Shown here piece after piece: positions 48,613 to 57,725 of a stretch of 64,000 nt of DNA; position 1 is the first letter of the stretch; the number at the start of each line of letters is the position of its first letter. The stretch comes from Oleiphilaceae bacterium. GTDB taxonomy: Bacteria; Pseudomonadota; Gammaproteobacteria; Pseudomonadales; Oleiphilaceae. The stretch is taken from the NCBI GenBank assembly GCA_022447365.1, contig JAKVBL010000007.1, positions 239,545 through 303,544 on the forward strand, in the 5' to 3' direction. Below the pieces are notes generated by a model that was given only the letters and a program-made list of their open reading frames with translations, was not told where the DNA came from and searched no databases. The translations under genes were made by a program, and so were the position numbers.

Positions 48613-50160
48613 TTAATCTAGCGCTGATGCACCTTGCTGCCTCGGCCATACAAGACTAAATTTGGCACCGCCAAGCTCTTCGCTCTTGCCAAGGAATGCT
48701 TGCCCGCCGTGCCAATACAAAATCCGACGAACAATAGATAATCCTAAGCCGTAGCCACCTGATGCCCTTGTGCGGCTATCATCTAATCTGGCAAATGGTG
48801 TAAATACAGACTCCCAATCTTCCTGAGGGATTCCTAGGCCATCATCTTCAACGTCGACCCGACACGTTTCTGAATCGCAACTAACGTTCACTTTGACTAC
48901 ACCCGAAGCGTAACGTGTCGCGTTACCAACCAAGTTTTGAATAGAGCGATGAATATATCGCGGTTCTATTTCGGTCTCCGCCCAGTCATCTGAATCTCGC
49001 TGAATAACTGCTTGTATATCTAGATTTGGACGCCCCACACTTTGCTCATCAACTACTTGATGGACAATATCCAACAAATTTGCCTGATGAAACGATAGTA
49101 TCGGACCACCCTGCTCAAGCCTTGCGTAAGTTAAAATCTCATCAATTAGCTCATCTAACTCTTGAATGTCGCCATCGATTTCTTGCGCTTGCTTCCTAAG
49201 CGCTTCTTGATTTGGACAATCTTCAATCATTTGAACGCCAAAACGAATGCGCGCGACAGGTGTTCGCAACTCGTGCGAGACAGCGTGTATCATTTCCTTT
49301 TGTACAAGCATCAATCGCTGAATATGATCGGCCATCACGTTGAAAGCCGAGCTAAGCCTTTCAATCGCTTCACTCCCCTCGCTCACGTTCTTAACGCGGG
49401 CGTCTAATTCACCGCGGGCAATACGCTCTGCCACGGTTTCAACAGCACGCAACTTACGCTCATAGCCTTGAACAAAAATAGCAACCAGAGCGTACAGCGC
49501 GGATAAAACACCCGATATTAATAACACTACAACAGGAATCGAAACCAGACTAAACGGAGTCCAAAACTGAAGTCGATAGATAGTACCATCACTGGAACGC
49601 AACAGAGCTGAAACAGAATCACTAGAAATTGTTAAGTAATATCCTTGGTCGGATAGACTATCGAGAGCAGCTTGTGACTTTAAGGATGGGGAATCAACTA
49701 CTTGGTAAAGCTGTAAACCCCAAGATTGTGCAAGAGCTGTTACCTGCTCAACACTGCTTGAAAATAACTGTTGCTTAAACAACGAAATATACAACTTATA
49801 AATGCTACTGCCACTTTGATCAGACTCAAGCTCCAACAACAAATCATCATTCAGACGGGCGTACACTTTAAATAGATCGTCTTGATCAGTTAATACAACT
49901 TGACCTAACTCTAAACGAGCACGTGTGAGATCAGAAACAGAATGCTGCTCATCTGACACGACACTTAACGAGTTCACGTCAACACGATCTAAAAGATGCT
50001 GATGCTTTGCGAAATGCGACATTATTGGGCTAACTACGTCGCTCCAATAATGCTGGTGTCTAACAAAATTTGACGTGCTGTAAATGAGCGTAACCAGCAG
50101 CCCCAAAGCCACAAGACAAATGGCTAAGCGACTGAAGATTCTTAAAGAGGGATTGTTCAC
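48613..50160 (-). CDS. Sensor histidine kinase, RstB-like
   Basis: 515 residues. Two membrane helices (about 10-30 and 205-230) enclose a periplasmic sensor; then HAMP (about 230-285, EAVETVAERIARGELDARV), HisKA with VSHELRTPVARIRFG (phospho-His near residue 299) and HATPase_c with NLVGNATRY, DDGLGIP and GYGLGLSIV. The HELRTPVARIRFGVQM form is RstB/EnvZ-like. Start is GTG. It follows the response regulator by 15 bases. Signal unknown. Confidence 0.92.
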   Translation of the reverse strand: MNNPSLRIFSRLAICLVALGLLVTLIYSTSNFVRHQHYWSDVVSPIMSHFAKHQHLLDRVDVNSLSVVSDEQHSVSDLTRARLELGQVVLTDQDDLFKVYARLNDDLLLELESDQSGSSIYKLYISLFKQQLFSSSVEQVTALAQSWGLQLYQVVDSPSLKSQAALDSLSDQGYYLTISSDSVSALLRSSDGTIYRLQFWTPFSLVSIPVVVLLISGVLSALYALVAIFVQGYERKLRAVETVAERIARGELDARVKNVSEGSEAIERLSSAFNVMADHIQRLMLVQKEMIHAVSHELRTPVARIRFGVQMIEDCPNQEALRKQAQEIDGDIQELDELIDEILTYARLEQGGPILSFHQANLLDIVHQVVDEQSVGRPNLDIQAVIQRDSDDWAETEIEPRYIHRSIQNLVGNATRYASGVVKVNVSCDSETCRVDVEDDGLGIPQEDWESVFTPFARLDDSRTRASGGYGLGLSIVRRILYWHGGQAFLGKSEELGGAKFSLVWPRQQGASALD

Positions 50161-50175
50161 AACTTCTTACCGGGG

Positions 50176-50919
50176 CTATGCTTCCTTAACGAAAAGATAG
50201 CCTTTACTGCGGACGGTCTTAATACGACGAGGGTGAACTGGGTCATCACCGATCTTAGGACGAATACGAGATACTCGAACATCAATCGAACGATCCTGTC
50301 CGTCATACTCGATACCCCTTAATGCCGTAAAGATCTCTTCCCGACTAAGTACATTCCCCGCATTGCTTGAGAGCAACCAAAGAAGATCAAACTCTGCACT
50401 GGTGAGATCAATGCTCTCATCATCTAGCCATGCTTCGCGCATCGAAGAGTCAACGACTAAGTTATTAAATACGAGGCGTGTCGCTGCTTCACCGTCAGCA
50501 CTAGATTGCGAAGTATCTGCATGCGCTTCAACATCTTTAATACGACGTAAAAGAGCTCGGATACGCGCCAACAAAACTCTTGGACGAACAGGCTTAGACA
50601 TATAATCATCAGCGCCCATCTCTAATCCAAGCACTTGGTCCAAATCATCAGTCCGAGCAGTCAGCATGAGAATTGGACCATTGTAGCTAGGTCTAACCTT
50701 GCGACAAATGGATAAGCCGTCTTCACCAGGCAGCATTAAATCTAAAACTACCAAGTCAGGTTTCTCATTTACAATTCGGTCTACAGCGTTCGTACCATTG
50801 CCTTCAACTGAGACAACAAGACCATTACTTTCTAAGTACTCTTTAGTAAGCCCTGCTAAACGCTCATCATCTTCGACAATGAGGATTTTCCACGCTTCGT
50901 TTTGATCTTCTACTTCCAT
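50176..50919 (-). CDS. OmpR-family response regulator, RstA-like
   Basis: 247 residues from ATG 50919. The receiver domain (about 10-125) has ILIVEDDERLA, phospho-Asp in LVVLDLMLPGEDG, and KPVRPRVLLARIRALLRR; the winged-helix DNA-binding domain (about 145-245) has LTSAEFDLLWLL and RGIEYDGQDRSIDVRVSRIRPKIGD. The last segment resembles RstA. An upstream GTG 50961 is in frame but has no spaced ribosome site. Two TTACAC half-sites 20 bp apart lie just upstream, suggesting self-control. Confidence 0.93.
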   Translation of the reverse strand: MEVEDQNEAWKILIVEDDERLAGLTKEYLESNGLVVSVEGNGTNAVDRIVNEKPDLVVLDLMLPGEDGLSICRKVRPSYNGPILMLTARTDDLDQVLGLEMGADDYMSKPVRPRVLLARIRALLRRIKDVEAHADTSQSSADGEAATRLVFNNLVVDSSMREAWLDDESIDLTSAEFDLLWLLSSNAGNVLSREEIFTALRGIEYDGQDRSIDVRVSRIRPKIGDDPVHPRRIKTVRSKGYLFVKEA

Positions 50920-50980
50920 CTGCTTTTTCTTATAAATACTGGAGTTGATGAATACACGCACCTTCTAATGCAAGAGAATC

Positions 50981-51014
50981 TACACTTACACCTAAATACG
51001 CATTGTTACACTTA
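50981..51014 (-). promoter_or_regulatory. Direct repeats upstream of the rstA-like gene
   Basis: TTACAC occurs at 50986-50991 and 51006-51011, 20 bp apart (two helical turns), and TACGCATTGTTACA at 50997-51010 matches the RstA-box consensus TACATNTNGTTACA at most fixed positions. An OmpR-family protein could bind the pair. Confidence 0.5.
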
Positions 51015-51076
51015 GTATATATGCTGTTTCGAAAATTACCTGATCAAAACAATAAATTCTTGTTCACCTATAGCTT

Positions 51077-51490
51077 TTATGAATTTTCCTCTACAGCAAT
51101 AATTTCCAACTCGAAGCGTAAGGTAAGTCCCGCCAGCGGATGATTCGCATCAACCGTCACAGTACTTTCGGTAACATCGACAATTTGAACAATCTGAGTT
51201 TGTTCACCGGTATTAGTTTGAAACTTCATACCTGGGACTAGTTCCGGAATGTCAAACAAAGCCCGATCAACAACTGATACAAACTCGGGTTTCTTTTCTC
51301 CATATGCAAGCTCTGGAGGAATTGTCGCTTCAATTCGATCTCCTGGGTGCCGACCTTCTACCGCACGCTGAAGCCCTTGGATAGTGTCCTCACCGCCCAA
51401 AGTAATCTTCATTGGCTCACCACCTTCTGACGTATCAACAACTTCATCCTGAGGATTTTTTAGCCAATAATTAACTGTGTAAACTGTCAT
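51077..51490 (-). CDS. FKBP-type peptidyl-prolyl isomerase, SlyD/FkpB-like
   Basis: 137 residues. The split FKBP fold is visible: VDTSEGGEPMKITLGGEDTIQGLQRAVEG (FKBP part), the inserted flap (PPELAYGEKKPEFVSVVDRALF) and NHPLAGLTLRFELEII closing the barrel. No His/Cys-rich metal tail as in SlyD, so it is closer to FkpB/SlpA-type chaperone isomerases. It lies 33 bases after the phaC-like gene and probably shares its transcript. Confidence 0.9.
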   Translation of the reverse strand: MTVYTVNYWLKNPQDEVVDTSEGGEPMKITLGGEDTIQGLQRAVEGRHPGDRIEATIPPELAYGEKKPEFVSVVDRALFDIPELVPGMKFQTNTGEQTQIVQIVDVTESTVTVDANHPLAGLTLRFELEIIAVEENS

Positions 51491-51523
51491 TAAATAAATC
51501 CAATATCATGTATTTATAAATCA

Positions 51524-52663
51524 TTACTTCGCAGAACGATCTATCAACCAGTCTGCGCTGATCGCCCATGTATGTGATGGCGCAGATGCACCTGCAAACA
51601 CCCCTGCATGCCCGCCTGGCACAACGCAAAATTCTTTATCTGTGGAGGACACAATATCAAGAATTTTATGCGCGGCCTTCACGCTAACGATATTATCGCT
51701 CTCACCTGCAAACGCTAAAATAGAGCATTTAATCTTCTTAAAGTGCGCCTTAGCTTTACCAATTCGCATTTCACCTTTTGCGATACGATTATCAATCATC
51801 ATGTGAACAGCCATATCTTTGATCGTTTCACCAGGATAATCGACCATGTCATCAAACCACTTACTCATTGTGAGGCTTTCTTCTAAGTATTCCCTGTCCC
51901 AGAGATTCAAGAATTTCTCGTATGAGTTAATGACACTACCAATAGGGTTCGTAAGCTTAAAAGTGACCGACGAAACCCAACCAGGTACGTGGAACATTTT
52001 AGCCGGCATATCCAATACAGAGACATTCAAGATACTGGATATAGCCTGCGCTGGCTTATACACGACCGATAAAAACTTCCCCGTAATACCACTCTGGTGC
52101 ATGTCAACCGGGCTCGCAACAGTCACGAGATTTCTAACACGATCATCGCCTGATGTAGCTAGATACATCAATGATAACAAGCCACCCATGCAGTAGGAGA
52201 AAATAGACAACTCATTAGACTTTGAGTGCGAGACTACCGAATCAACGATCTGAGGCATCCACCCCATCACGTAAGATTCGAGCGACAAATCAGAGTGATC
52301 AGCCGTAACATCTCCCCAGTCAACGAGATAGACATCAAAACCTCTAGCTAAAAAGTATCTTACGACGCTTCTATGCGGCATTAAGTCAAATATTAACGAA
52401 GTCGCGGCAAGTGGCGGCACAAGCAATACTGGAATATTCGCCGCACGTGTCGCGCCATCTTCCACATCAATCTGCTCTCCGGCCACTTCAATTTGTGACT
52501 CATCTAAGGGCTGATAATGACGAACAGACATAATTCCATCGGAATGCACGACATCGTAGGGACTCAAATCTGCAATAACGAAATTGTCAGAAAATAATGT
52601 TTGCTCAATACCATGACGAACAGACCAAAGTGCTTTTTTTAAAAAGCCAGGTTCTTTAGACAT
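51524..52663 (-). CDS. PHA synthase-like alpha/beta hydrolase (PhaC class III type), orphan
   Basis: 379 residues. The nucleophile elbow is SYCMGG (near residue 158), a Cys-type box like PHA synthases (G/S-x-C-x-G-G). The acid-site SDNIVSV and the late GGHAGVFAG give the Asp and His of the triad. DVYLVDWGDVTADHSDLSLESYV is a PhaC-family block. Class III PhaC needs PhaE, and no phaE, phaA or phaB is here. It may polymerise hydroxyacyl-CoA or be a related hydrolase. Promoter at 52705-52732. Confidence 0.82.
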   Translation of the reverse strand: MSKEPGFLKKALWSVRHGIEQTLFSDNFVIADLSPYDVVHSDGIMSVRHYQPLDESQIEVAGEQIDVEDGATRAANIPVLLVPPLAATSLIFDLMPHRSVVRYFLARGFDVYLVDWGDVTADHSDLSLESYVMGWMPQIVDSVVSHSKSNELSIFSYCMGGLLSLMYLATSGDDRVRNLVTVASPVDMHQSGITGKFLSVVYKPAQAISSILNVSVLDMPAKMFHVPGWVSSVTFKLTNPIGSVINSYEKFLNLWDREYLEESLTMSKWFDDMVDYPGETIKDMAVHMMIDNRIAKGEMRIGKAKAHFKKIKCSILAFAGESDNIVSVKAAHKILDIVSSTDKEFCVVPGGHAGVFAGASAPSHTWAISADWLIDRSAK

Positions 52664-52704
52664 GAAAGAATTCTCTTATTAACTGCACGAACTAAGGACG
52701 CGCT

Positions 52705-52732
52705 ATTGTATAAAAAGCACAAAAACGATCAA
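52705..52732 (-). promoter_or_regulatory. Promoter of the phaC-like gene
   Basis: Minus strand -35 TTGATC (52732-52727), 16-bp spacer, -10 TACAAT (52710-52705), then AGCGCG. A perfect palindrome CAAGCGCTTG (52730-52739) overlaps the -35 and could be an operator. Confidence 0.55.
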
Positions 52733-52956
52733 GCGCTTGGGGTAAGTCAGATTCCACTTACACATTAATGAGCCAAATACTTTTTAGTGCCTTAAAAACT
52801 TAATCGATAACCTTACGTCAAACGGCGCTCAATTGATTGATAAAAAACATACAGCTTTCGAGTAGAGGAGGTGGTCCGTGATATTTGGACAAAATAAATT
52901 ATGAGTTTTCGAACTAGCGAATCAGTCGCCACTCAGGCCTTTTAAGCTAAAAACAA
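52733..52956. other. Intergenic region between the phaC promoter and the oad terminator
   Basis: About 224 bases without a recognised gene. Plus-strand AGAGGAGGTGG at 52864-52874 is a strong Shine-Dalgarno before GTG 52878, which opens an 8-codon frame overlapping (ATGA) a 14-codon frame ending at 52945. No homology is known; probably chance or a leader-type element. Confidence 0.4.
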
Positions 52957-52983
52957 AAAAGCCCCGGTAAAACCGAGGCTTTT
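52957..52983 (-). terminator. Rho-independent terminator of the oad operon
   Basis: Minus strand GCCTCGG-TTTTA-CCGGGGC stem (one G-U) with flanking A and T6 runs, about 20 bases after the oadB stop. Confidence 0.9.
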
Positions 52984-53002
52984 CATCCAGTACTAGCGCG
53001 TA

Positions 53003-54328
53003 TTAACCGCCTAAGAACTTAATCATTACACCTGCTGCAACCGCAGATCCGATAACACCAGCTACGTTTGGCCCCATCGCATGCATAAGCAGGAAGTTTT
53101 GCGGATTGTTCTGTAAACCAACTTGGTTTGATACGCGAGCCGCCATTGGAACAGCAGATACACCAGCAGAACCAATCAACGGGTTGATCTTATTCGTGCT
53201 AAATACGTTCATCAATTTAGCCATCAGAACACCAGTGGCAGTACCAACACCAAATGCAACCATGCCTAGAACAAGGATACCAAGCGTTGTTACATCTAAG
53301 AACTTGTCAGCTGAAAGCTTAGAACCAACAGACAAACCAAGGAAGATAGTTACAACGTTGATCAATGCATTCTGCGCAGTATCAGAAAGACGATCTACTA
53401 CACCACACTCTTTCATCAAGTTACCAAGACAGAACATACCAAGAAGTGGCGCAGCATCCGGTAGGAACAACGCAACCAAAATCAATACCGCAATTGGGAA
53501 CAAGATTTTTTCTAATTGGTGTACTGGACGTAACTGAACCATCTGGATCTTACGCTCTTCAGCATTCGTCAAAGCATTCATGATTGGTGGCTGAAGCACA
53601 GGAACCAATGCCATGTATGAATATGCCGCAACAGCGATTGCGCCCAATAAATGTGGCGCTAGAACACTAGCAACATAAATCGACGTTGGGCCATCCGCAC
53701 CACCGATAATACCGATCGCTGCAGCTTCGCCAATATTGAATTCCATTACGCCTGTCATGGTTAAAACCGCTGCACCTAGAACGGTACCAAAGATACCGAA
53801 CTGCGCCGCTGCACCTAACAAGATCGTACGAGGGTTAGCAAGCAATGGACCGAAGTCAGTCATCGCACCAACACCCAAGAAGATCAAAAGAGGACCAACT
53901 GTACTACCAATAATAACGCTATAGAAGTTCGCCAACATGCCGTTAGCATAACCTGCATTCTTAGCGATTTGATCTGCAGCAAATACCGTAGATGCATTAC
54001 CTTCTGCATAAGCAGCTTTGAATGCCTTCAATGTTTCAGCAGTAATTTCTTGCCCTGCTTCAAAAGGAATCTTCAGAACCTCTGAAAGAGCAAGCATAAC
54101 GTCCGGCTTATGGAAGTGAATCGCGTTTTCCGCGGCAGTTAGTGCCAAGCCAGCTTCTGGGATGTTCGCAAGAACACCACCAAAACCGATTGGCACTAAA
54201 AGTAATGGTTCGAAGCCTTTCTTAATTGCTAAGTACAATAAGAAAAGACAAACCACGATCATCGTAATTTGGCCGCCAGTGATATTGTAGAAACCACTAC
54301 CGGTCCAAAGATTGAGGATATTCTCCAT
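53003..54328 (-). CDS. oadB: Sodium-pumping oxaloacetate decarboxylase, beta subunit
   Basis: 441 residues with about nine to eleven membrane helices. [40 protein letters not shown] and [21 protein letters not shown] are conserved OadB/GcdB blocks; the Asp in GADGPT and the late [22 protein letters not shown] form the sodium and proton path. It decarboxylates carboxybiotin while exporting two Na+. It is the last gene of oadG-oadA-oadB, followed by a strong terminator. Confidence 0.97.
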   Translation of the reverse strand: MENILNLWTGSGFYNITGGQITMIVVCLFLLYLAIKKGFEPLLLVPIGFGGVLANIPEAGLALTAAENAIHFHKPDVMLALSEVLKIPFEAGQEITAETLKAFKAAYAEGNASTVFAADQIAKNAGYANGMLANFYSVIIGSTVGPLLIFLGVGAMTDFGPLLANPRTILLGAAAQFGIFGTVLGAAVLTMTGVMEFNIGEAAAIGIIGGADGPTSIYVASVLAPHLLGAIAVAAYSYMALVPVLQPPIMNALTNAEERKIQMVQLRPVHQLEKILFPIAVLILVALFLPDAAPLLGMFCLGNLMKECGVVDRLSDTAQNALINVVTIFLGLSVGSKLSADKFLDVTTLGILVLGMVAFGVGTATGVLMAKLMNVFSTNKINPLIGSAGVSAVPMAARVSNQVGLQNNPQNFLLMHAMGPNVAGVIGSAVAAGVMIKFLGG

Positions 54329-54344
54329 ATCTAACGAACCTTAC

Positions 54345-56126
54345 TTATAGTGTTAACAATGTATCGCCGACTGCAACAGAGTCGCCAACTTTAACGCTGA
54401 TAGCTCCAACAGTACCCGCACGAGGCGCACGTACTTCTGTTTCCATCTTCATCGCTTCAAGAATCAATAATAAATCACCTTCTTGAACTGCTTGTCCTGG
54501 CGTAGCAATTACTTTAAAAATGTTACCCGCTAATGGAGCAGGAACTGGCTCACCGCCACCCGCTGGTGCTGCTGCCGGAGCCGCACCTACTGGTGCTGCT
54601 GCTGCACCACCTTGAACTGGAACTATACCAGTAATGTCGCCACCTTCTTCCACTTCAACAGTGTAAGACTGACCACCAACATTAATGGTGTAAACACCCT
54701 TGCCGCCTTTACCAGCAAGAACATCATCTTCACTTGGCACTGGCTCGAACGCGTCAGCGTTGCCACGATTCTCCAGGAACTTAAGACCAATCTGCGGGAA
54801 CAGTGCATACGTTAGAACGTCATCAACTACGTCGTCTGCAAGCTTGAAGCCATTTTCTTCAGAAAGCTTCTTAACTTCATCAGTCAACTTATCCATTTCA
54901 GGCTCTAGAAGATCACCCGGACGACATGTAATCGCTTCTGCACCATCAAGTACACGATCTTGAAGTTCTTTATTGTATGGGGCCGGAGCTGCACCGTATT
55001 CACCTTTAAGAATACCAGCCGTCTCTTTTGAAATTGACTTGTAACGCTCACCAGTCAATACATTCAATACAGCCTGTGTACCAACAATTTGAGATGTAGG
55101 AGTAACAAGAGGAATATGACCTAAGTCTTCACGAACACGTGGAATCTCTTCTAATACCGCATCAAATTTGTCCGCCGCACCTTGCTCTTTCAACTGGTTT
55201 TCCATGTTGGTTAACATGCCGCCAGGAACTTGAGCGATAAGGATACGTGAATCTGTACCACGCAAAGAGCCTTCGAATTTCGCATACTTCTTACGTACTT
55301 TGCGGAAGTAAGCGGCGATCTCTTCTAGCAAGTCCATGTTTAGACCAGTATCACGATCTGTGCCCGCAAGTGCTGCAACAACACTTTCCGTTGCCGTGTG
55401 GCCGTAAGTCATAGACATAGATGAAATGGCTGTATCAACACGGTCAATACCCGCTTCAACAGCTTTTAAAATTGCCATGTCTGAGATACCAGAAGTAGCA
55501 TGAGCGTGCAATTGAACCTCAAGATCAGTCTGAGCTTTCAAACGACTTACTAACTCGTAAGCTGCGTATGGAGTCAAAGTACCAGCCATGTCTTTGATTG
55601 CGATCGAGTCAGCACCAAGGTCTTCGATTTGCTTAGCTAATTCAATCCAGTTTTCGAGGGTATGAACCGGACTAGTTGTGTAAGAAAGCGTACCCTGAGC
55701 ATGACCGCCATTTGCTTTAACCGCTTTCAAAGCGCGCTCAAGGTTGCGAGGGTCGTTCATCGCATCAAACACTCGGAACACTTCTACGCCATTTTTAACA
55801 GCACGCTCAACAAACTTATCAACAACATCATCTGCGTAATGACGGTAGCCAAGAAGATTTTGACCACGCAACAACATTTGTTGCTTAGTATTTGGCATCA
55901 CTTTTTTAAGTTCGCGAATACGATCCCATGGATCTTCGCCAATGAAACGAATACATGAGTCAAACGTCGCACCGCCCCATGACTCTAGAGACCAATAACC
56001 AACTTGGTCTAATTTCTCAGCGATTGGAAGCATATCGTCGATACGCATACGTGTTGCAAGAAGTGATTGGTGAGCATCTCGAAGTACCACATCGGTGATA
56101 CCGAGTTTCTTATTTGCTTCAGTCAT
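54345..56126 (-). CDS. oadA: Sodium-pumping oxaloacetate decarboxylase, alpha subunit
   Basis: 593 residues, full length. The carboxyltransferase domain (about 1-460) has [30 protein letters not shown] (catalytic Lys) and [10 protein letters not shown] (metal His). An Ala/Pro linker leads to the biotinyl domain, with biotin Lys in EAMKMET near residue 560. It transfers CO2 from oxaloacetate to biotin for the membrane pump. It sits 16 bases from oadB and is preceded by oadG. Confidence 0.97.
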   Translation of the reverse strand: MTEANKKLGITDVVLRDAHQSLLATRMRIDDMLPIAEKLDQVGYWSLESWGGATFDSCIRFIGEDPWDRIRELKKVMPNTKQQMLLRGQNLLGYRHYADDVVDKFVERAVKNGVEVFRVFDAMNDPRNLERALKAVKANGGHAQGTLSYTTSPVHTLENWIELAKQIEDLGADSIAIKDMAGTLTPYAAYELVSRLKAQTDLEVQLHAHATSGISDMAILKAVEAGIDRVDTAISSMSMTYGHTATESVVAALAGTDRDTGLNMDLLEEIAAYFRKVRKKYAKFEGSLRGTDSRILIAQVPGGMLTNMENQLKEQGAADKFDAVLEEIPRVREDLGHIPLVTPTSQIVGTQAVLNVLTGERYKSISKETAGILKGEYGAAPAPYNKELQDRVLDGAEAITCRPGDLLEPEMDKLTDEVKKLSEENGFKLADDVVDDVLTYALFPQIGLKFLENRGNADAFEPVPSEDDVLAGKGGKGVYTINVGGQSYTVEVEEGGDITGIVPVQGGAAAAPVGAAPAAAPAGGGEPVPAPLAGNIFKVIATPGQAVQEGDLLLILEAMKMETEVRAPRAGTVGAISVKVGDSVAVGDTLLTL

Positions 56127-56171
56127 TACTGTCAGGCCTTCTATTAAAGGTTTAGTAGTTATAATTCGATA

Positions 56172-56414
56172 TTAGCGTTTCTTGTCCGAACGGTACTGAT
56201 TAACCGCTTCTTGTAAAACTGCAAGTAATTGTGCATCAGCCGGCGCTGCAGCAACAGGAGCTGGCGCCGCTTTAGCTGGTTCAGGCTTCGGCGCATACTT
56301 GTTGACTAGCTTTGACATAGTCGAAGTCACAACAACAAGAATCGCCAGAAATACGAAGACGAAGCCCATACCGACAGCCATGAGACTGAACGCTTGAGTC
56401 ATTAAATCGCTCAT
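56172..56414 (-). CDS. oadG: Oxaloacetate decarboxylase, gamma subunit
   Basis: 80 residues: one N-terminal membrane helix (FSLMAVGMGFVFVFLAILVVV), an Ala/Pro linker, and a soluble tail rich in charged residues (QEAVNQYRSDKKR). OadG binds zinc and OadA, anchoring alpha to beta. First gene of the oadGAB operon. A 240-bp upstream region holds a 13-bp palindrome at 56484-56496 and probably the promoter. Confidence 0.93.
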   Translation of the reverse strand: MSDLMTQAFSLMAVGMGFVFVFLAILVVVTSTMSKLVNKYAPKPEPAKAAPAPVAAAPADAQLLAVLQEAVNQYRSDKKR

Positions 56415-56483
56415 AGTTTGATCAACCCTTATGGATTAATTTATAAGTAAGCAGGCGTGCATTTTCCTGCCATTTAAAAGCTC

Positions 56484-56496
56484 CGGTAATTTACCG
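56484..56496. repeat. Palindrome upstream of oadG
   Basis: CGGTAATTTACCG is a perfect palindrome around a central T, about 70 bases before the oadG start, in the probable leader. Candidate operator or leader hairpin. Confidence 0.4.
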
Positions 56497-56654
56497 CCAT
56501 TCAATAGGCTTAGCAAATTTGAATCCGCTATTAAGACCATAACCAAAACTAATGCAAAACACCAAAACAAAAAGGAATACAGATAGATACCAATATACAA
56601 ACTGTTATGAGTAAAAAGACAAGCACGTAACCCATACAAGAGACCTTGAAGACC

Positions 56655-57308
56655 CTAGACTGCCTGCAACAATGCCACCGACCCTGAGACAGAATAAACC
56701 ATATAAACTTGATCCGACTTATGAACTACAAAGCACAAGCCTTCATAATAAATTTTTAAACCCTGACCGCGCGAAGATCGCTTGGAGAAATCTGCACACT
56801 CACTAAGCTGTAAAACCTGACGCAAAATCTCGCAAGCCAAACACCAATGTTTGTTTATATTGCCCTCTCCCCTATTAACGAGTAGCAAGTAATCAACTAA
56901 CACTGAAGAACCTAGCACCAACACACGTTCAGTTAACCAAGATTCAAGAGGACTAACCGCCCGAAAAGAAGAGCGACACAAATAGACACTCTCACCATCA
57001 CACTCCAGATACCAATGCACACACTCAAGACCACCCATCTCCAAGAAAGTGCCTGCCCCTGTAGCCATCACGTCATTAATTCGATTCCTCTGAACATCTC
57101 TACTAACGGTTGTCGACAAAACTGCCATAACTCGATCAACCTCGTTATCAAACGTCTGCGTTGCATCACGCAAGCTGGAGAGCAAACTCCTCTCGACCAA
57201 TCTTTTATGCGAATGACTCAGAGGATACGTGGGCAAATATAGGTGAGGACTTGCAGCCCTATTTGAGCGCGAATTGCTTCTTACATTGAATAGATTTTTA
57301 AATTTCAT
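56655..57308 (-). CDS. Hypothetical protein downstream of the tRNA cluster
   Basis: 217 residues, not recognised. GGGAGG eight bases before ATG 57308 strongly supports translation. No signal peptide or clear membrane segment. Composition: Arg/Ser-rich N-terminus (about 1-40), a mid region with VDRVMAVLSTTVSRDVQRNRI and a Cys-containing second half (CVHWYLECDG, HWCLACEIL, YEGLCFVV). No catalytic motif stands out. It follows the tRNA-Arg genes, a spot often used by acquired DNA, but no integrase or repeat is seen. Possibly lineage-specific. Confidence 0.6.
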   Translation of the reverse strand: MKFKNLFNVRSNSRSNRAASPHLYLPTYPLSHSHKRLVERSLLSSLRDATQTFDNEVDRVMAVLSTTVSRDVQRNRINDVMATGAGTFLEMGGLECVHWYLECDGESVYLCRSSFRAVSPLESWLTERVLVLGSSVLVDYLLLVNRGEGNINKHWCLACEILRQVLQLSECADFSKRSSRGQGLKIYYEGLCFVVHKSDQVYMVYSVSGSVALLQAV

Positions 57309-57351
57309 GATTTGACCTCCCTGAAAACTAAGGCCAATAATAAAATTTATA

Positions 57352-57370
57352 ACGACACGTCATGTCGTTC
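57352..57370 (-). repeat. Hairpin after the tRNA cluster
   Basis: On the minus strand AACGACA and TGTCGTT form 7-bp arms around a short loop, followed by an A/T-rich stretch. It may end the tRNA transcript or sit in the leader of the 56655-57308 gene; the U-tract is imperfect. Confidence 0.45.
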
Positions 57371-57389
57371 GAAACAAATTAGGGGAAAG

Positions 57390-57466
57390 TGGCGCGGCTG
57401 GGAGGATTCGAACCTCCGACCGCCTGGTTCGTAGCCAGGTACTCTATCCAGCTGAGCTACAGCCGC
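57390..57466 (-). tRNA. tRNA-Arg (ACG), copy 2
   Basis: 77 nt with encoded CCA. Acceptor GCGGCTG/CAGCCGC, D-arm GCTCAGCTGGATAGAGT, anticodon loop CTACGAA (ACG), T-arm with GGTTCGAATCC. Discriminator G. Identical to the 57629-57705 copy. Last of the Ser-Arg-Arg-Arg cluster. Confidence 0.97.
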
Positions 57467-57510
57467 GCAATGGTTCGGTCATAAACCGAAATACTTGATT
57501 AAAAGGGGTG

Positions 57511-57587
57511 TGGCACGGCTGGTAGGATTCGAACCTACGACCACCTGGTTCGAAGCCAGATACTCTATCCAACTGAGCTACAGCCGC
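57511..57587 (-). tRNA. tRNA-Arg (TCG)
   Basis: 77 nt with encoded CCA; anticodon loop CTTCGAA (TCG). Acceptor GCGGCTG pairs with CAGCCGT, so the first pair is G1-U72, and anticodon-stem pair 27-43 is U-G. It lies between the two identical Arg-ACG genes. Confidence 0.95.
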
Positions 57588-57628
57588 ATCTTATAAAAAT
57601 CAAGGTACAACTTAAGGTAGGTTTGAAG

Positions 57629-57705
57629 TGGCGCGGCTGGGAGGATTCGAACCTCCGACCGCCTGGTTCGTAGCCAGGTACTCTATCCAGCTGAGCTACA
57701 GCCGC
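57629..57705 (-). tRNA. tRNA-Arg (ACG), copy 1
   Basis: 77 nt with encoded CCA, anticodon loop CTACGAA (ACG), discriminator G. Identical to the 57390-57466 copy. Part of the Ser-Arg-Arg-Arg operon transcribed from the promoter at 57827-57854. Confidence 0.97.
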
Positions 57706-57725
57706 GTATCTTCAAAAAGGTGTCA

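Noticed and set aside
53106..53537. 143-codon plus-strand frame inside oadB
   Set aside because: Antisense shadow of oadB, protein-like only because oadB codons are biased.
56436..56639. 67-codon minus-strand frame with a hydrophobic stretch before the oad operon
   Set aside because: Ribosome site is poor and no family is recognised; it lies in the probable promoter/leader of oadG.
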